64,000 nucleotides of DNA, taken from Altimarinus sp964500515 (GTDB taxonomy: Bacteria; Patescibacteriota; Gracilibacteria; BD1-5; UBA6164). The stretch lies in the NCBI GenBank assembly GCA_964500515.1, contig CAZCNE010000001.1, positions 124,001 to 188,000 of the forward strand, read 5' to 3'. The position numbers and the translations under genes are program-made. This document shows, piece by piece, positions 1-9,406 of this stretch. How positions within the stretch are numbered: the first letter of the stretch is position 1; each line of letters begins with the position of its first letter. The notes under the pieces were generated by a model. The model was not told the DNA's origin. It worked only from the letters and a program-made list of their open reading frames with translations, and searched no databases.

Positions 1-279
1 ATTTTTTCAAATTTATATGAAACATTTCCATTTGATTTAAATTATGCTTTAGTTTATAAAATACCTATTTTATCAAGTAAATTAGATTCTATAAAAGAAT
101 TATTTTGAGATAAAATACAATATTTTAATACATTATCAAACACTGATACTTATGAAAAAATAAAATCTTTTATTTGAAAAACAAAAAAAGAAATAAATTA
201 TGATGATATTATTTCTTCCAATAATTCTCTAAATTATGCCGAGGAATTAAATGAAACAATAGAAAAAATTTTACTTTAA
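1..279 (+). CDS. Glycosyltransferase family 4-like, C-terminal fragment
   Basis: The gene enters from outside the window, so only the last 92 residues are visible. The segment PILSSKLDSIKELFGD followed by YFN resembles the end of the C-terminal lobe of GT-B family 4 glycosyltransferases, where a conserved proline-serine stretch, an 'ELFGD'-type turn and an aromatic-Asn pair sit near the nucleotide-sugar site. TGA codes for glycine in ELFGD. The role is probably sugar transfer in cell-envelope or exopolysaccharide assembly, but the catalytic N-lobe cannot be seen. The stop overlaps the end of the convergent ruvX gene by 9 nt. Family assignment is an inference from the tail only. Confidence 0.5.
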
Positions 280-657
280 TTTTAAATAAGATTCTAAAAT
301 TAAAGCAGCTGAAATATCATCTATTTCAGCTTTTTTGTTTTTTGTTTGTGAATTTATATTTTTAGCTTCAAAACTAGTAAATCTTTCATCTACTCAAATT
401 ATTTTTTTATCTGGAAATATAAGTTTCAATTTTTCTATAAATTTTTGAGTTTTATTTAATTGTTTTTTATCTTTTCCATACAAGTCATAGGGAAGTCATA
501 CAACAATTATTTCATAATTTTTATTTTCACTAAAAAAACTTTTTAATTCTCTAATTAAATTGATTCTTGAAACAACATTTTTTGGGATAGCAATATGATT
601 TATTTCTATTGCAATTCAAACTTTTTTTTCTCAGAGATCAATTGCGATTGCTTGCAT
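271..657 (-). CDS. ruvX: Putative Holliday junction resolvase RuvX (YqgF family)
   Basis: The 128-residue protein has the size and fold markers of the YqgF/RuvX family, RNase H-like nucleases implicated in Holliday-junction resolution and pre-16S rRNA processing. It starts MQAIAIDLGEKKVGIAI, the first beta-hairpin with the catalytic Asp. GLPYDLYGK stands at the usual GLP motif, DERFTSFEA carries the conserved Asp-Glu-Arg and Ser/Thr pair, and DDISAALIL forms the last acidic helix. Two of the glycines are TGA. The ATG at 655-657 is chosen because the family begins directly with this strand. An 8-nt-period repeat ends 5 nt upstream of the start codon. Confidence 0.88.
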
Positions 658-662
658 TTAAA

Positions 663-694
663 TTAACAAGTTAACAAATTAACAAATTAACAAA
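663..694. repeat. 8-nt tandem repeat upstream of ruvX
   Basis: Four consecutive 8-bp units occur: TTAACAAG once and TTAACAAA three times. On the minus strand this forms the 5' untranslated region of ruvX, ending 5 nt before its ATG. Similar 8-nt-periodic AT tracts lie at 13415, 24151, 37292 and 37844, each 6-10 nt upstream of a minus-strand start codon. Confidence 0.85.
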
Positions 695-709
695 TTAAAA
701 TTTGTTAAT
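686..709 (-). terminator. AT-rich hairpin between rplI and ruvX
   Basis: An 11-bp perfect inverted repeat (686-696 against 699-709, 2-nt spacer) lies just past the rplI stop and overlaps the last copy of the 8-nt repeat. It could be an intrinsic terminator for rplI, but it has no G-C-rich stem and may just reflect repeat sequence. Confidence 0.4.
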
Positions 710-721
710 TAAAGGTTTATT

Positions 722-1165
722 TTATATGACATTGATTATTATTTTTGCAGTTTCTCAGTCTCAAATTTTTATAAATATATCGTATTTTCATTCTTTTTTT
801 AGATGTCAATCATTCATAACGATGTCTTTTTTTGTAAAATCAAGTTTTAATTCTTTTTTAAGTAAATCTATTATTTCTTTTTCGCTTATACTTCAAAATA
901 TCTTTCAAGAAGAATCTTTATTTATGGCAATTTTAAATGTTTTTCAGTTTAATTCATTCCATATATCATGCTTTTTTTCTATTTTTATTTGTCTATTTTT
1001 TTCTTCTTTTTTCTTTTTTTGTTCTAATATCTTTTCATCATTTTTTGTAAATTGTCTAGCAAATTTTTTTGGAATCAAAAAATTTCTTGCATAAGAATCA
1101 TTTACTTCTTTTATCTCTCAAACTTTTGCAACATTTACAACATGTTCTAAAAAAATAACTTTCAT
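722..1165 (-). CDS. rplI: 50S ribosomal protein bL9
   Basis: This 147-residue protein matches bL9, which binds 23S rRNA domain V near the base of the L1 stalk. The N-terminal signature reads VGEIKEVNDSYARNFLIPKK, where the family has a Gly-rich loop, 'GYARN(F/Y)L(I/V)P' and Lys. A long Lys/Glu-rich connecting helix spans about residues 45-70. A C-terminal domain with GKIFGSISEKEI and the final strand follow, as in full-length bL9. Five or more glycines are TGA. The ATG at 1163-1165 starts directly with MKVIFLEHV, the family's first strand. The nusA gene lies 41 nt upstream on the same strand, so the two are likely cotranscribed. Confidence 0.95.
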
Positions 1166-1206
1166 ATTATAATAGTTTAAAAAATAAATTTAGTTTACAA
1201 AAAAAA

Positions 1207-2289
1207 TTATTTTTCTTTCTCAGTTTCAGCTTCAACTTCAACAATATTTATTTTATATCATATAAGTTCTGAAGCTAAGTTTATATTGACACCTCATTTT
1301 CCTATAAGTTTTGGTTTTTCTTCAGAACTTATATATACATTTGCAGTTTCTTCATCATCATCAATACTTACTTTTAATATATTTGCTGGAGTTAAAGATC
1401 TTTTTATAAGTTCTTGTAAATCTTCTGAATTTGCAATTATATCAATTTTTTCTCAACTTAATTCTTCCATAACTGATTTTACTCTGATTCATTTTTGTCA
1501 GATAAGAGTTCAAACTGGATCAATTTGATCAAAATCAGTACTAACCAAAATTTTTGTTTTCATTCATGGATGTCTCACAACTTTATCTATAGTAACAACT
1601 CATTCACTTATTTCAGGAACAAATATTTCAAATAATGCAGGTATTAATTCTTTTCTTTTTCTTGACAAAATTACTTTTGGATTTCATACTTCAGCATTTG
1701 AAACTTCAGCAACCAAAATATAAAATCTAGAATCAGCAACATAATTATCTCTTGAAACTTGTTCACTTTTCGGTAAGATTACTTGGCTTCAATTATAATC
1801 AAAAATAACTTTTCATCATTCAACAAGTTCTACTTTCATATTAAGAACTTTTCACTCTTTTCATACAAATAAATCATAAATTTTTTCTTTTTCACTATCA
1901 GCAATTTTTTGTATAATAACTTGTCTAGCAGCTTGAGACGCTATTCTTCAAAAAGTTTCTCAATGTTCTCATCATATAAGTTCATCAGTAACATCAATTT
2001 CAATAAGATCTCATTCTTCAAAATCTTTTGCATCTTCTCAAAGTTCTTCAAAGCTTATTTCTGTGCTTGAATTTTCAACTTTTTTCACTACAGTTTTTTC
2101 TATACTTACTTCAAGTTTTTGATTTTCAAAATCAATTTCTACATTTACCTTACTATCTTTTGTTCAGTAGTCTTTTCTATAAGCAGTTTTTAATGCAGCT
2201 TCAATAATTTCAATTAACTTTTCTTTTGGGATTTTTTTTTCTGCAGCAATCTGATTTATGGTTGCTTCAAGTTTTTTAAAATCAAACAT
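1207..2289 (-). CDS. nusA: Transcription termination/antitermination factor NusA
   Basis: This 360-residue protein modulates RNA polymerase pausing, termination and antitermination. Domain order is typical. The N-terminal RNAP-binding domain (about 1-125) contains EAALKTAYRKDYG. An S1 domain (about 135-200) follows, then two KH domains: GQKGIRVKSVMEELSGEKID (about 265-285) and GKGGVNINLASELIGYKI near the C-terminus. Both KH GxxG loops are present and use TGA glycines, so they would be truncated under the standard code. No C-terminal acidic repeats follow. It is the first gene of a nusA-rplI-ruvX run on the minus strand. Confidence 0.95.
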
Positions 2290-2351
2290 ATTTTTAGAAT
2301 ATTAAGGGATAAATTTTAGTTAATAAGTTTTTTTAAAATATCATTTTAAAC

Positions 2352-2385
2352 AAAAATGAGAATCTGTTCCCAAACTCTCATTTTT
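2352..2385. terminator. Intrinsic terminator downstream of the pilin-like gene
   Basis: A 10-bp stem (2352-2361 with 2376-2385) of the form AAAAATGAGA/TCTCATTTTT encloses a 14-nt loop. The flanking A and T runs make it usable on either strand. It separates nusA from the broken pilin-like gene, which is the transcript it most plausibly ends. Confidence 0.75.
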
Positions 2386-2451
2386 CATCTTTTTATCATT
2401 ATACTTATTTTTTTGTAAAATCAAATTTAGTTTTTAGATTCTAAATTTAAA

Positions 2452-3620
2452 TTACAAATCTTTTATACATCTTATAGAAGTATAAAATCAATCAATATTA
2501 TTTTGAATTGTTGATGATTCATATGAAGATACTCATAATGTTTGAACTTGATTATTACTAAGAGTATTTGATAAAAATATTCATGAAATACCACGAAGAT
2601 AAAAACCAACATAAGAGTTATAAACTCATGCTAAAGGGATTTCAAGAATATTTGCAAGATTATCAACATTTGTTTTAATATTATGTCATTTCCATCATAA
2701 TCAATCACATTGACCTCAATTTCAAGTTCTACAAACAGATCAAGCTATAATATTCTCTAAATAATTAAATTCTAATATACTTGGTAAGTGCCATCAGCTA
2801 GGACATGCTCAATCCATAGCTTTATCATAATTATATAGCTTTCACCATATTGTAGTATATTCTTTATCTCAACTTGGATTTGTTCATTTAAACCGTAAAT
2901 TAGCTATAGCATTGCTGGCTAATAAAGGAATAAATGATTCACATTGTTCCATTGACGAAAAAGAATACATATCAACAATTGAATAACTTAAAGAACATTG
3001 ATAGTTATTATGAACAACATCACTTCCATCATCCTTTTTTCACCATTCAAGTCAATCTCAAAGTGTGGAATTACATCATGCCCATACTTGAAGTAAAGTT
3101 CAAGTGTATGAATATACTTCTACATCATTTAGTGGACAATTAGAGTCTGGCCAGGTTTTATTCTTCTTTTTGAAGATATATCCAGTTTCTTCATTTACAT
3201 AAACTCCATTTTTGTTTAATGGTCATAGTTTTATTTCTTCTCATTCTCAAAATTTTGAAATTAATTCATATGCATCTTTTGTAATTACTAGATTATAATC
3301 GTATAATTCTCATGAATCTGGATCTTTTGGTAATTTATCTAGTTTTTTTACTTGTGTATAGTTTGTTTCTCCAAATTTTCATTCTAGCATTCATCTTATT
3401 TTTGGTGTCTGATTTAGATTATCTGGATCTGGATAATTTCATACTTCCATTGCATATAATTCTAGTGATTTTTCTATACTTTTCAGATCTGCTATTCTTA
3501 CTGAGTTTCTTGCATCTTTTGTATATCATTGCAAGCTTATAAATGCTATTGTTCATAAAATTGCAGGATTGTTATTACTACTATCAATTCTACTAAGGTG
3601 AAGGCTTTTTTTGATTTCAT
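2452..3620 (-). pseudogene. Type IV pilin-like FISUMP-domain protein, frameshifted
   Basis: The N-terminus MKSKKAFTLVELIVVITIL is a class III/IV prepilin signal with the Glu+5 helix. After the codon for that last Leu the frame shifts by one base (around 3562-3567). The expected helix continuation AILGTIAFISLQGYTKDARNS is read only in the next frame, and the first frame hits a stop within six codons. The shifted frame stays open for about 370 residues to the TAA at 2452. It carries the FISUMP-type (Fib_succ_major) signature CPSGWHLPSILEF with several Cys and Trp residues. Intact, it would be a surface protein assembled by the pilus machinery. One missing base next to TGCAGG explains the break, and it is not a homopolymer. 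It may be a true mutation or an assembly error. Confidence 0.8.
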
Positions 3621-3750
3621 GAAATTTTATAATATTTAATAAAATTTTTCGATATTATTTTAATATAAATTTTTAAAATTTCAAATTCTTCTTTGAATTT
3701 TATTATTTATAAATATAATATTTTTATTATTTAATTATTAAAAAAATATT

Positions 3751-5043
3751 ATGAAAATTGAGAAAAAGAAATTACCAAAATCAAAAATAGAATTTATAAT
3801 TGAAGAAAATGCTAAAAATATAGTAAAAGAAAGAAAACATATAATTGATCATTTAAAAGAAACAGCTGAAATTAAAGGTTACAGAAAATGACAAGTTCCA
3901 GAAGAAATTTTAGTGAAAAAATATTGAGAAGATTATATAAATCAAATGGTTGTAGATCATGCAATTGATCATTTGTATCAAAATGCTATAAGACAAGAAA
4001 AATTGATCCCAGTTTCTCAAGCTGAAATTGTAGAGATAATTTCACAAGATCCTTTAAAGTTTAGAGTTCATGTTGAGGTTTTTCCAGAAGTAAAAATAAA
4101 AGATGATTATAAGAAAATTAAATTAAAAAAGACAAAAGTTCAAGTAAATGATAAAGAAGTTGAAGATGCTTTAGGTGATATTCAAACTAGATTTACTAGA
4201 TTTGAAGAAGTAAAAAAAGATTACAAAGCTAAATCTTGAGACAGAGTTACAATTGATACAGATTGATATGATAAAAAATGAAGTTTACTTGAAAATACTT
4301 CAATGAAAGATTATCCTTTGATTATTTGATCAAAAATTATGGTTCCTTGATTTGAAGATGGTCTTGTTTGAAAAAAGTCATGAGAAGAAATTGATTTACC
4401 GATTGTTTTTCCAAAAGATTATCATAATTGAGATTTTGCTTGAAAAGAAACTAATTTTAAAGTAAAAATTAAAAAAATAGAAGAATCTAAAAAACCTGAA
4501 TTTACATCTGAATTTATAAAAGAATTAAGATGAAAAGATTTGGATTTAGATTGATTTAAAAATCTTATAAAAGAAGAAATCAAAGAAACTAAAGAAATGA
4601 ACCAAAGAATAGAAGATGAAAAAAAATTGGTTGAAGAACTTTTGAAAATAAGTGAATTGGATATTTGAGATAATCTTATGAAAAATCAAATAGATAAAGT
4701 TTTTGATGAAGTAAAAGAAAATATTTCAAGAGATGGTCTTAGAATAGCTGATTATTTAGAATCTCTTAAGATGGATGAAGCTACATATAAAGAAAAACAA
4801 ATAACACCAGTTGCCAAGAAAAGGCTAGAATGAGAACTAATTCTTCATACTTTGCAAGAAAAAGAAAACATAAAAATAAGTGATGAAGAAATGGATAAGG
4901 AAGTTCAAACAATTCTTGCAAGATTTAATTCTCCAGATGTAGTTGCTAAACTTAAAGAATTATATGTTCCTTGAAATAGATATTTTGAAGAATTAAGACA
5001 AAGAGTTGTTTATAGAAAATTAATAGATAGCTTTTTTGAATAG
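3751..5043 (+). CDS. tig: Trigger factor, ribosome-associated chaperone
   Basis: This 430-residue protein is the peptidyl-prolyl isomerase and chaperone that docks at the ribosome exit tunnel. The docking motif appears as GYRKGQVPEEIL (about residues 46-57), equivalent to the family GFRxGKxP. A PPIase (FKBP-like) domain at about 165-245 contains GDRVTIDTDG and PGFEDGLVG. A helical C-terminal substrate-cradle domain follows to FFE. Total length and domain order are those of full-length Tig. No Shine-Dalgarno sequence is seen before the ATG, which is usual in this window. A strong terminator follows 4 nt after the stop. Confidence 0.95.
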
Positions 5044-5047
5044 AATG

Positions 5048-5101
5048 AAAAATCTCTCTTAAACTGTTAATTTTTTAAATTAATGTTTTTGGGAGATTTT
5101 T
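5048..5101 (+). terminator. Intrinsic terminator after tig
   Basis: An 11-bp stem (5048-5058 with 5091-5101) contains a C/G-rich upper part with one G-U pair and ends in a U run. It lies directly downstream of the tig stop codon and just before tRNA-Gln. Confidence 0.7.
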
Positions 5102-5129
5102 GCTTATTCTTCATTGAATTTTTTTATAT

Positions 5130-5203
5130 TCGGGATTCGCCAAGTGGTAAGGCAGTGGACTCTGACTCCATCATCGTAGGTTCGAATCCTACATCCCGAG
5201 CCA
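5130..5203 (+). tRNA. tRNA-Gln (anticodon CUG), CCA encoded
   Basis: The cloverleaf is complete. The 7-bp acceptor TCGGGAT/ATCCCGA is perfect, the D arm contains GGTAAGG, and the anticodon arm GTGGA-CTCTGAC-TCCAT has U33 and anticodon CTG. The T arm TAGG-TTCGAAT-CCTA is intact, the discriminator is G, and CCA is encoded. The CUG anticodon reads CAG only, so a UUG isoacceptor must lie elsewhere. The 3' end from the T loop onward is repeated 218 bp downstream, bounding a small structured element. Confidence 0.95.
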
Positions 5204-5230
5204 AAAAGAGGTATTTTAGAAAGATTTGAA
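5183..5230 (+). repeat. Direct repeat copy 1, tRNA-Gln 3' end plus flank
   Basis: These 48 nt cover the T-loop 3' half, acceptor strand and CCA of tRNA-Gln plus 27 nt of flank. The same 48 nt recur at 5401-5448 with three mismatches. Duplication of a tRNA 3' end is the pattern left by tyrosine integrases, but no integrase gene is visible. Confidence 0.85.
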
Positions 5231-5264
5231 CTTTGATTTTTTAAGGTTCATTTTTTATTTTTGC

Positions 5265-5410
5265 GTAGGATTCGAAAGGAGGGAAGTCAATTATTAGCTG
5301 ATGAAATCAGCTAGTAATTGACCTAAATCAACAAAAGTTGATTTAGCCGGATGGCCTACTGAAACTACTGAAGGACGAAGTCCGCCAGTAGATAAAGAGC
5401 CGAATCCTAC
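5265..5410 (+). ncRNA. Candidate structured RNA element behind tRNA-Gln
   Basis: This stretch is markedly richer in G and C than its surroundings and is closed by a perfect 10-bp terminal helix (5265-5274 with 5401-5410). Inside lie three hairpins. H1 is 5286-5322, with a long stem of about 16 bp. H2 is 5323-5346, a 10-bp perfect stem with an AAAA loop. H3 is 5365-5391, with CTACTG/CAGTAG then GGAC-gaa-GTCC. The 3' strand of the terminal helix is the same sequence as the tRNA-Gln T-arm 3' half. There is no open reading frame of note. I do not recognise it as RNase P RNA, tmRNA, SRP RNA or a known ribozyme. It could be a noncoding RNA or a remnant of a small mobile element. Confidence 0.5.
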
Positions 5411-5448
5411 ATCCCGAGCCAAAAAGAGATATTTTAGAAATGTTTGAA
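5401..5448 (+). repeat. Direct repeat copy 2 of the tRNA-Gln 3' end
   Basis: This is the second 48-nt copy, matching 5183-5230 except at three positions, all in the part beyond CCA. It includes a full CGAATCC...GAGCCA acceptor/T-arm half but has no 5' tRNA half in front of it, so it is not a second tRNA. Confidence 0.85.
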
Positions 5449-5500
5449 TTTGAAATTATTTTTAAATATTATTTTTTGCAAGAAAAAAATTAAAAAAATA

Positions 5501-5538
5501 TGTCATTTTGACTATAACAAAATAAAACAAAGAAATCT
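5501..5538. repeat. Degenerate copy of a TGTCATTT...AGAAATCT dispersed repeat
   Basis: The sequence starts TGTCATTTTGACTATAA and ends AGAAATCT. The same two blocks, TGTCATTTCGACTGTAA and AGAAATCT, occur at 10365-10392 inside trpB. The rest of the 5449-5650 gap holds no gene that I can support. Confidence 0.5.
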
Positions 5539-5650
5539 GTAAAAATTAGAAATTTCTGTTTCCTTTATAAAAAATTTTAGTGCTTGAAATTCGCAAAAGA
5601 GAGAAGTTAAAAAATCAGTGAATAATAATTATCAAAAAAACAAAAATTAT

Positions 5651-5680
5651 AATCAAATTTTAACTCGCTAAAATTTGATT
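5651..5680 (-). terminator. Intrinsic terminator overlapping the cca stop
   Basis: A perfect 12-bp stem (5651-5662 with 5669-5680) encloses a 6-nt loop containing CGAG. The cca stop codon lies in its 3' arm as read on the minus strand. A-T-rich flanks give a U tract. Confidence 0.7.
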
Positions 5681-6994
5681 ATTTAAAGCTTCAAGTTTGT
5701 TTTTTATCTGAGCTCATTTTAAATCAGGATAAAGTTTCATAATATCTTTTCAAGTATAAAATTTTTTATTTTTCATAAGCTTTAAAAAATCCTTGTAAAA
5801 ATCCATAACAATTTTTATATTGTTTGCTTTTGGGATTCTTCACATATGATCAGAAAATCAAACTATAAGTAAATATTTAAAATATTTATGTGCCATAATT
5901 TTTCTAGCTTTTAGTTTTTTCATTTCAATTAATTTAAATATCTTTAAATGATTTTCTATAAGCCAAGAAATAGTTTTTACTTCTTCATTTGTAAAAATCC
6001 ATCTTTTTTTTATATCCAAAAATTTTTCAAGTCATACTTTTTCATGTCAATAATAATGAACATAAGATTTTTCATCTTTTGAATAGGTATCATATTTTCA
6101 GATATCATGAAAAAGTAGAGTATAATATAGAATTATTTTTTCTTTTTTATCAAAAAAAATTATTTTATTTTTAGCATTTTCATCAAAACTTTTAAATCAA
6201 TTTTGAAAATACTTGTTTATTACTTCTATAGTCAAAAGAGAGTGTTTCCAAACATTTCATTCTAAATGATATCTTGGTCAACCTGGAGTTTTTGAAAGTA
6301 AATCAATTTCTCTTAAAAATAAGCTAAAAAATCAGATTTTTTTTAGGTCTTTTAGAGCTTCAATATTGTTATTTCATAAAAGTATTTTTTCAAATTCTTC
6401 TTTTATCCTTTCTAAACTTATATTTTTAAGTAATTTTATATTTTCTTTTAGTATTTCAAAATAATTTTTTTCTGCAATTTTTAAAGAAAATTCGTTTTTA
6501 AATCTTATAAATCTCAAAATTCTTAAAGCATCTTCTTTGATTCTATTCTTTGGATTTCAAATAAATCTAATAATTTTATTTTCAAAATCTCAAATTCAAT
6601 TATTTGGATCTATAAAATTTTCGTTTGTTATATCATAATAAATTGAATTTATAGTAAAATCTCTTCTTTTTGAATCAAGAATTATATCTTTTGTAAATTT
6701 TACTTTGACAGGTTTTCTTCAATCCAAAATCCCGATATCTTCTCTAAAAGTAGTTATTTCAAAAATTTCTTTTCATTCTTTTATTATCAAAGTTCAATAT
6801 TTTTTTCAAACTTCTTTTATTACATTTAAAACTTTTTCAATTTCTTCAGGGGAAGCATCACTCGCTAAATCTATATCTCAAAAATACTTTTGATTTAAGG
6901 AAAGTGCTCTAGAAAATCATCAAATTATATAAACTTTTTTTCATATTTTATCTAATTTTTTTGCAATATTTTTTAAGTTTTTGTTTACTAGCAT
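5660..6994 (-). CDS. cca: CCA-adding enzyme / tRNA nucleotidyltransferase with HD domain
   Basis: This 444-residue class II nucleotidyltransferase adds or repairs the 3' CCA of tRNAs. The N-terminus shows the GG loop YIIGGFSRAL and the catalytic pair GDIDLASD (about 38-45). The DSKRRDFTINSIYYD motif follows, then the RxxxD-type EDALRILRFIRF. A C-terminal HD phosphohydrolase module is marked by HSLLTIE and FHDIGK with downstream HLK. This N-NTase/C-HD layout is common in bacterial CCA enzymes. TGA encodes both glycines of the GG loop. Since the nearby tRNAs already encode CCA, repair is at least one role. Poly(A) polymerase is the main alternative. Confidence 0.9.
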
Positions 6995-7001
6995 TAAGTT
7001 T

Positions 7002-8693
7002 TTAAAAATTATAACTTATTATTTTTCAATCTTTTTCTCATTTTTTTCTAAGTTCGTATCATCAATTTTCCAAAGTTTTATCAGAAACTATAATTCTATT
7101 TGGAATTCACCATAAATCGCAATCAGAAGCCTTTTGACCAAAACCGTAATTTCTTCAAAATCTATCATCAAGTATAATTTCTTTTCAATCTTTTTCTAAA
7201 TCTTTTGCTAATTTAGTAGCTTTTTCTAAATTATTTTCTCATAAAACAATTATATAATAATCAGCTGGAGCAACTGTTTCTGGCCAAGAAATTCAATTTT
7301 CTGTCATAAAATATTCTGCCATAACTCACATAAGTCTAGAAACTCAGATTCCATAACATCACATTTCAACTTTATCAATCATTTTATTATTTTCATCAAG
7401 ATAAGAAATAGAAAAAGGTTTTGAGTATTTTTCTCATAAGTAAAATATATTTCAGATTTCAGAAGCTCTTCTAAAACTAAGTTTTTCTCATTTTACATTT
7501 AGTGATGTAAATCATTCTTTTACTTCATTAAAATCTCAAAATTCTAAAATATCTAAGTCTTTTAAGTTTACATTTTTTGTTGATTTTGCAACTTCATTAG
7601 CTCATCAAAAGAAGTTTTTAACTGTTTTTAGAGATTCGTCTCAAAAGTTATCAATTTCTAATTTAGAATCTTTTAAAGGACTTACAAAACCTCTTATAGT
7701 TCATAATTTTTTTAAATCTTCTTCTGTAGCTTGAGAATATCCTTCATTGTATTTTTTAGCTATAAATTTTCTAAGTTTTACTTCATTTACATCTAAATCT
7801 CATCTAATAACTACAGAAAAATATTTTCATGAATCAGTTTTATAAACTACTGTTTTAAGCATTTTCCAATCTGGAGCTTTAAAATAATTTGTCATTTTTT
7901 CCATAGTAATTATATCAGCAACTGAATCTATGTATTCTAAATTTTTTTCTTCCTCATCAATATTTTTGTTGTCAGGAACTCAAGAAGCTAGTTCCAAATT
8001 GTAACAATAATTGCTTGAATCCTGAACCACAATATCTTCTCATATATCTAAAAAAATTTGAAATTCATGAGAATTTTTATCACTTATTGCTCATCAATCA
8101 GCATCAGCAATTACTGTATCTTTTGCAAGTCAAAGTCTGTCAAAAACTTTCATGTAGACTTTTTTTATATTTTCATAAAATTCATCAAAATCTTTCATAT
8201 CTTTATGAAAACTATAAGCATCTTTCATAATAAATTCTCTTCATCTAAGAAGCCCAGATTTAGCTCTTTTTTCATTTCTAAATTTTTTTTGTATGTGATA
8301 AACACAAGTTGGCAAATCTTTGTATGATTCTATAAATTCTTGCATTATATTTACTACATTTTCTTCATTTGTTGGGCTAATTCTGTATTCACTAGTTCAC
8401 CAAGCTGGAACTTTGAAATACTCAGGAATTTCCCATCTACCTGTTTTTTCCCAAATTTCTTTTGGTGTTAGAATTGTCATAAGCATTTCATGATATCAAG
8501 CTTTGTTCATTTCTTCTCTAACTATATTTTCTATTTTTTTAAGAACTCTATGTCAAATTGGTAAAAACTCGTATGCTCAAGCCATAACTTGTCTTATGTA
8601 TCATCCTTGTAAAAGTAAGCTAGTTGATCTGTTGTCGCTAATTTTTGGTTCTGATTTCAATGTTTTGAAAGGGAAGTTTGAAAGTTTTATCAT
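7002..8693 (-). CDS. proS: Prolyl-tRNA synthetase, bacterial type
   Basis: This 563-residue class II synthetase charges tRNA-Pro. Motif 2 reads FRNEKRAKSGLLRGREFIMK and motif 3 reads GCYGIGVSRLMGVM. ISPTNEENV marks the ATP/proline pocket, and a C-terminal anticodon-binding domain ends the protein. A region of roughly 160 residues between motifs 2 and 3 (starting near DIGEDIVVQDSS) corresponds to the INS editing insert of bacterial ProRS. A free-standing YbaK/ProX-like deacylase is encoded at 12932-13405, so trans-editing may supplement or replace INS editing. Most motif glycines are TGA. No leader element is recognised upstream on the minus strand. Confidence 0.95.
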
Positions 8694-8740
8694 AATAAAT
8701 TTAATTACAAATTAAAGTGTTGAAAATATATTAAATAAAT

Positions 8741-8800
8741 CTGTAACCCTTACGGGAGTGAAATAAAACTTTTTCATAAATAAAATTAATAATACTTACT
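8741..8800. other. Intergenic motif shared with the aspS leader
   Basis: CTTACGGGAGTGAAAT here matches CTTCCGAGAGTGAAAT near 16002 at 14 of 16 positions. In both places it is preceded by GTAR-ACC-type sequence and followed about 14-16 nt later by AAATAAAATTAA. No TGGNACC box follows here, and the element sits upstream of the promoter at 8854-8881. It may be a degraded leader or an independent small RNA. Confidence 0.35.
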
Positions 8801-8853
8801 GTATTTTATTTAGTTTAAGTATAAAGTAAAATTTATTATTTCAAAATAAAATA

Positions 8854-8881
8854 TTGACATATTTTAATATTATTTTATAAT
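8854..8881 (+). promoter_or_regulatory. Sigma-70 type promoter
   Basis: TTGACA (8854-8859) and TATAAT (8876-8881) are both perfect consensus hexamers with a 16-bp spacer. The start codon of the next gene is 34 nt downstream of the -10 box. Confidence 0.8.
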
Positions 8882-8914
8882 CAGATTTAAATTTACACTT
8901 TTTAACAATAATTT

Positions 8915-9319
8915 ATGGTAAATGCTAGTAATTATGTTCCTGAAGAAAGCAATATAAACTGAACTTGTGAAAGCCAAGAATTAATAGAATCTTATAACGA
9001 TAAACTTATAAGTATTTTTATAAATTGAGGAAATGATAAGTACTTAAATTATTTATTAAAATTTTGCTGAGTTTCAAAAAATGAAGAAATAGGAGATCAA
9101 GTTTTAATTAATATTTATAATAAGTTAAATTCTTTATTATATTGATATTGAAAAAAAATTGAATGAGTTTCTCAAGAATATGCTAAGGAAATAGATATAG
9201 ATTCTATCTGTTGTGATAGTATTATTATTTCAAATAAATTATGAATATGACAATTTTCTGTATTAGAAAATATTCGTTTAGAAGTTGCTAGATTACTTAA
9301 AGAAAGAAATTATCTATAA
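8915..9319 (+). CDS. Hypothetical protein, 134 aa
   Basis: I do not recognise this family. The protein is soluble and mixed helical/acidic, with no signal peptide or membrane segment. It has a Cys-Cys pair (SICCDS) in the C-terminal third and several Tyr/Asn-rich helices. Nine in-frame TGA codons are read as glycine, and the frame only closes at TAA. It has its own consensus promoter 34 nt upstream, which argues for a real, independently expressed gene. The next gene follows after 87 nt and is also unknown, so the pair may form a small operon. Confidence 0.7.
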
Positions 9320-9406
9320 AAAATTAAAGTAATATTTTTATTTCATAAAATAAATTTGATAAATAAAAACATAAGAAAATAAATTTTATTTTATAATTTT
9401 TAAAAT

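Noticed and set aside
5265..5410. RNase P RNA, tmRNA or a hammerhead ribozyme
   Set aside because: It is too short for RNase P or tmRNA and lacks their conserved cores. A CTGATGA string occurs, but without the GAAA and cleavage-site partners of a hammerhead.
5401..5448. Second tRNA gene
   Set aside because: Only the 3' half of a tRNA is present. There is no D arm or anticodon arm in front of it.
8694..8912. T-box or other leader for proS on the minus strand
   Set aside because: No TGGNACC box or terminator lies before proS on that strand. Only a weak CCC/GGG hairpin is seen.
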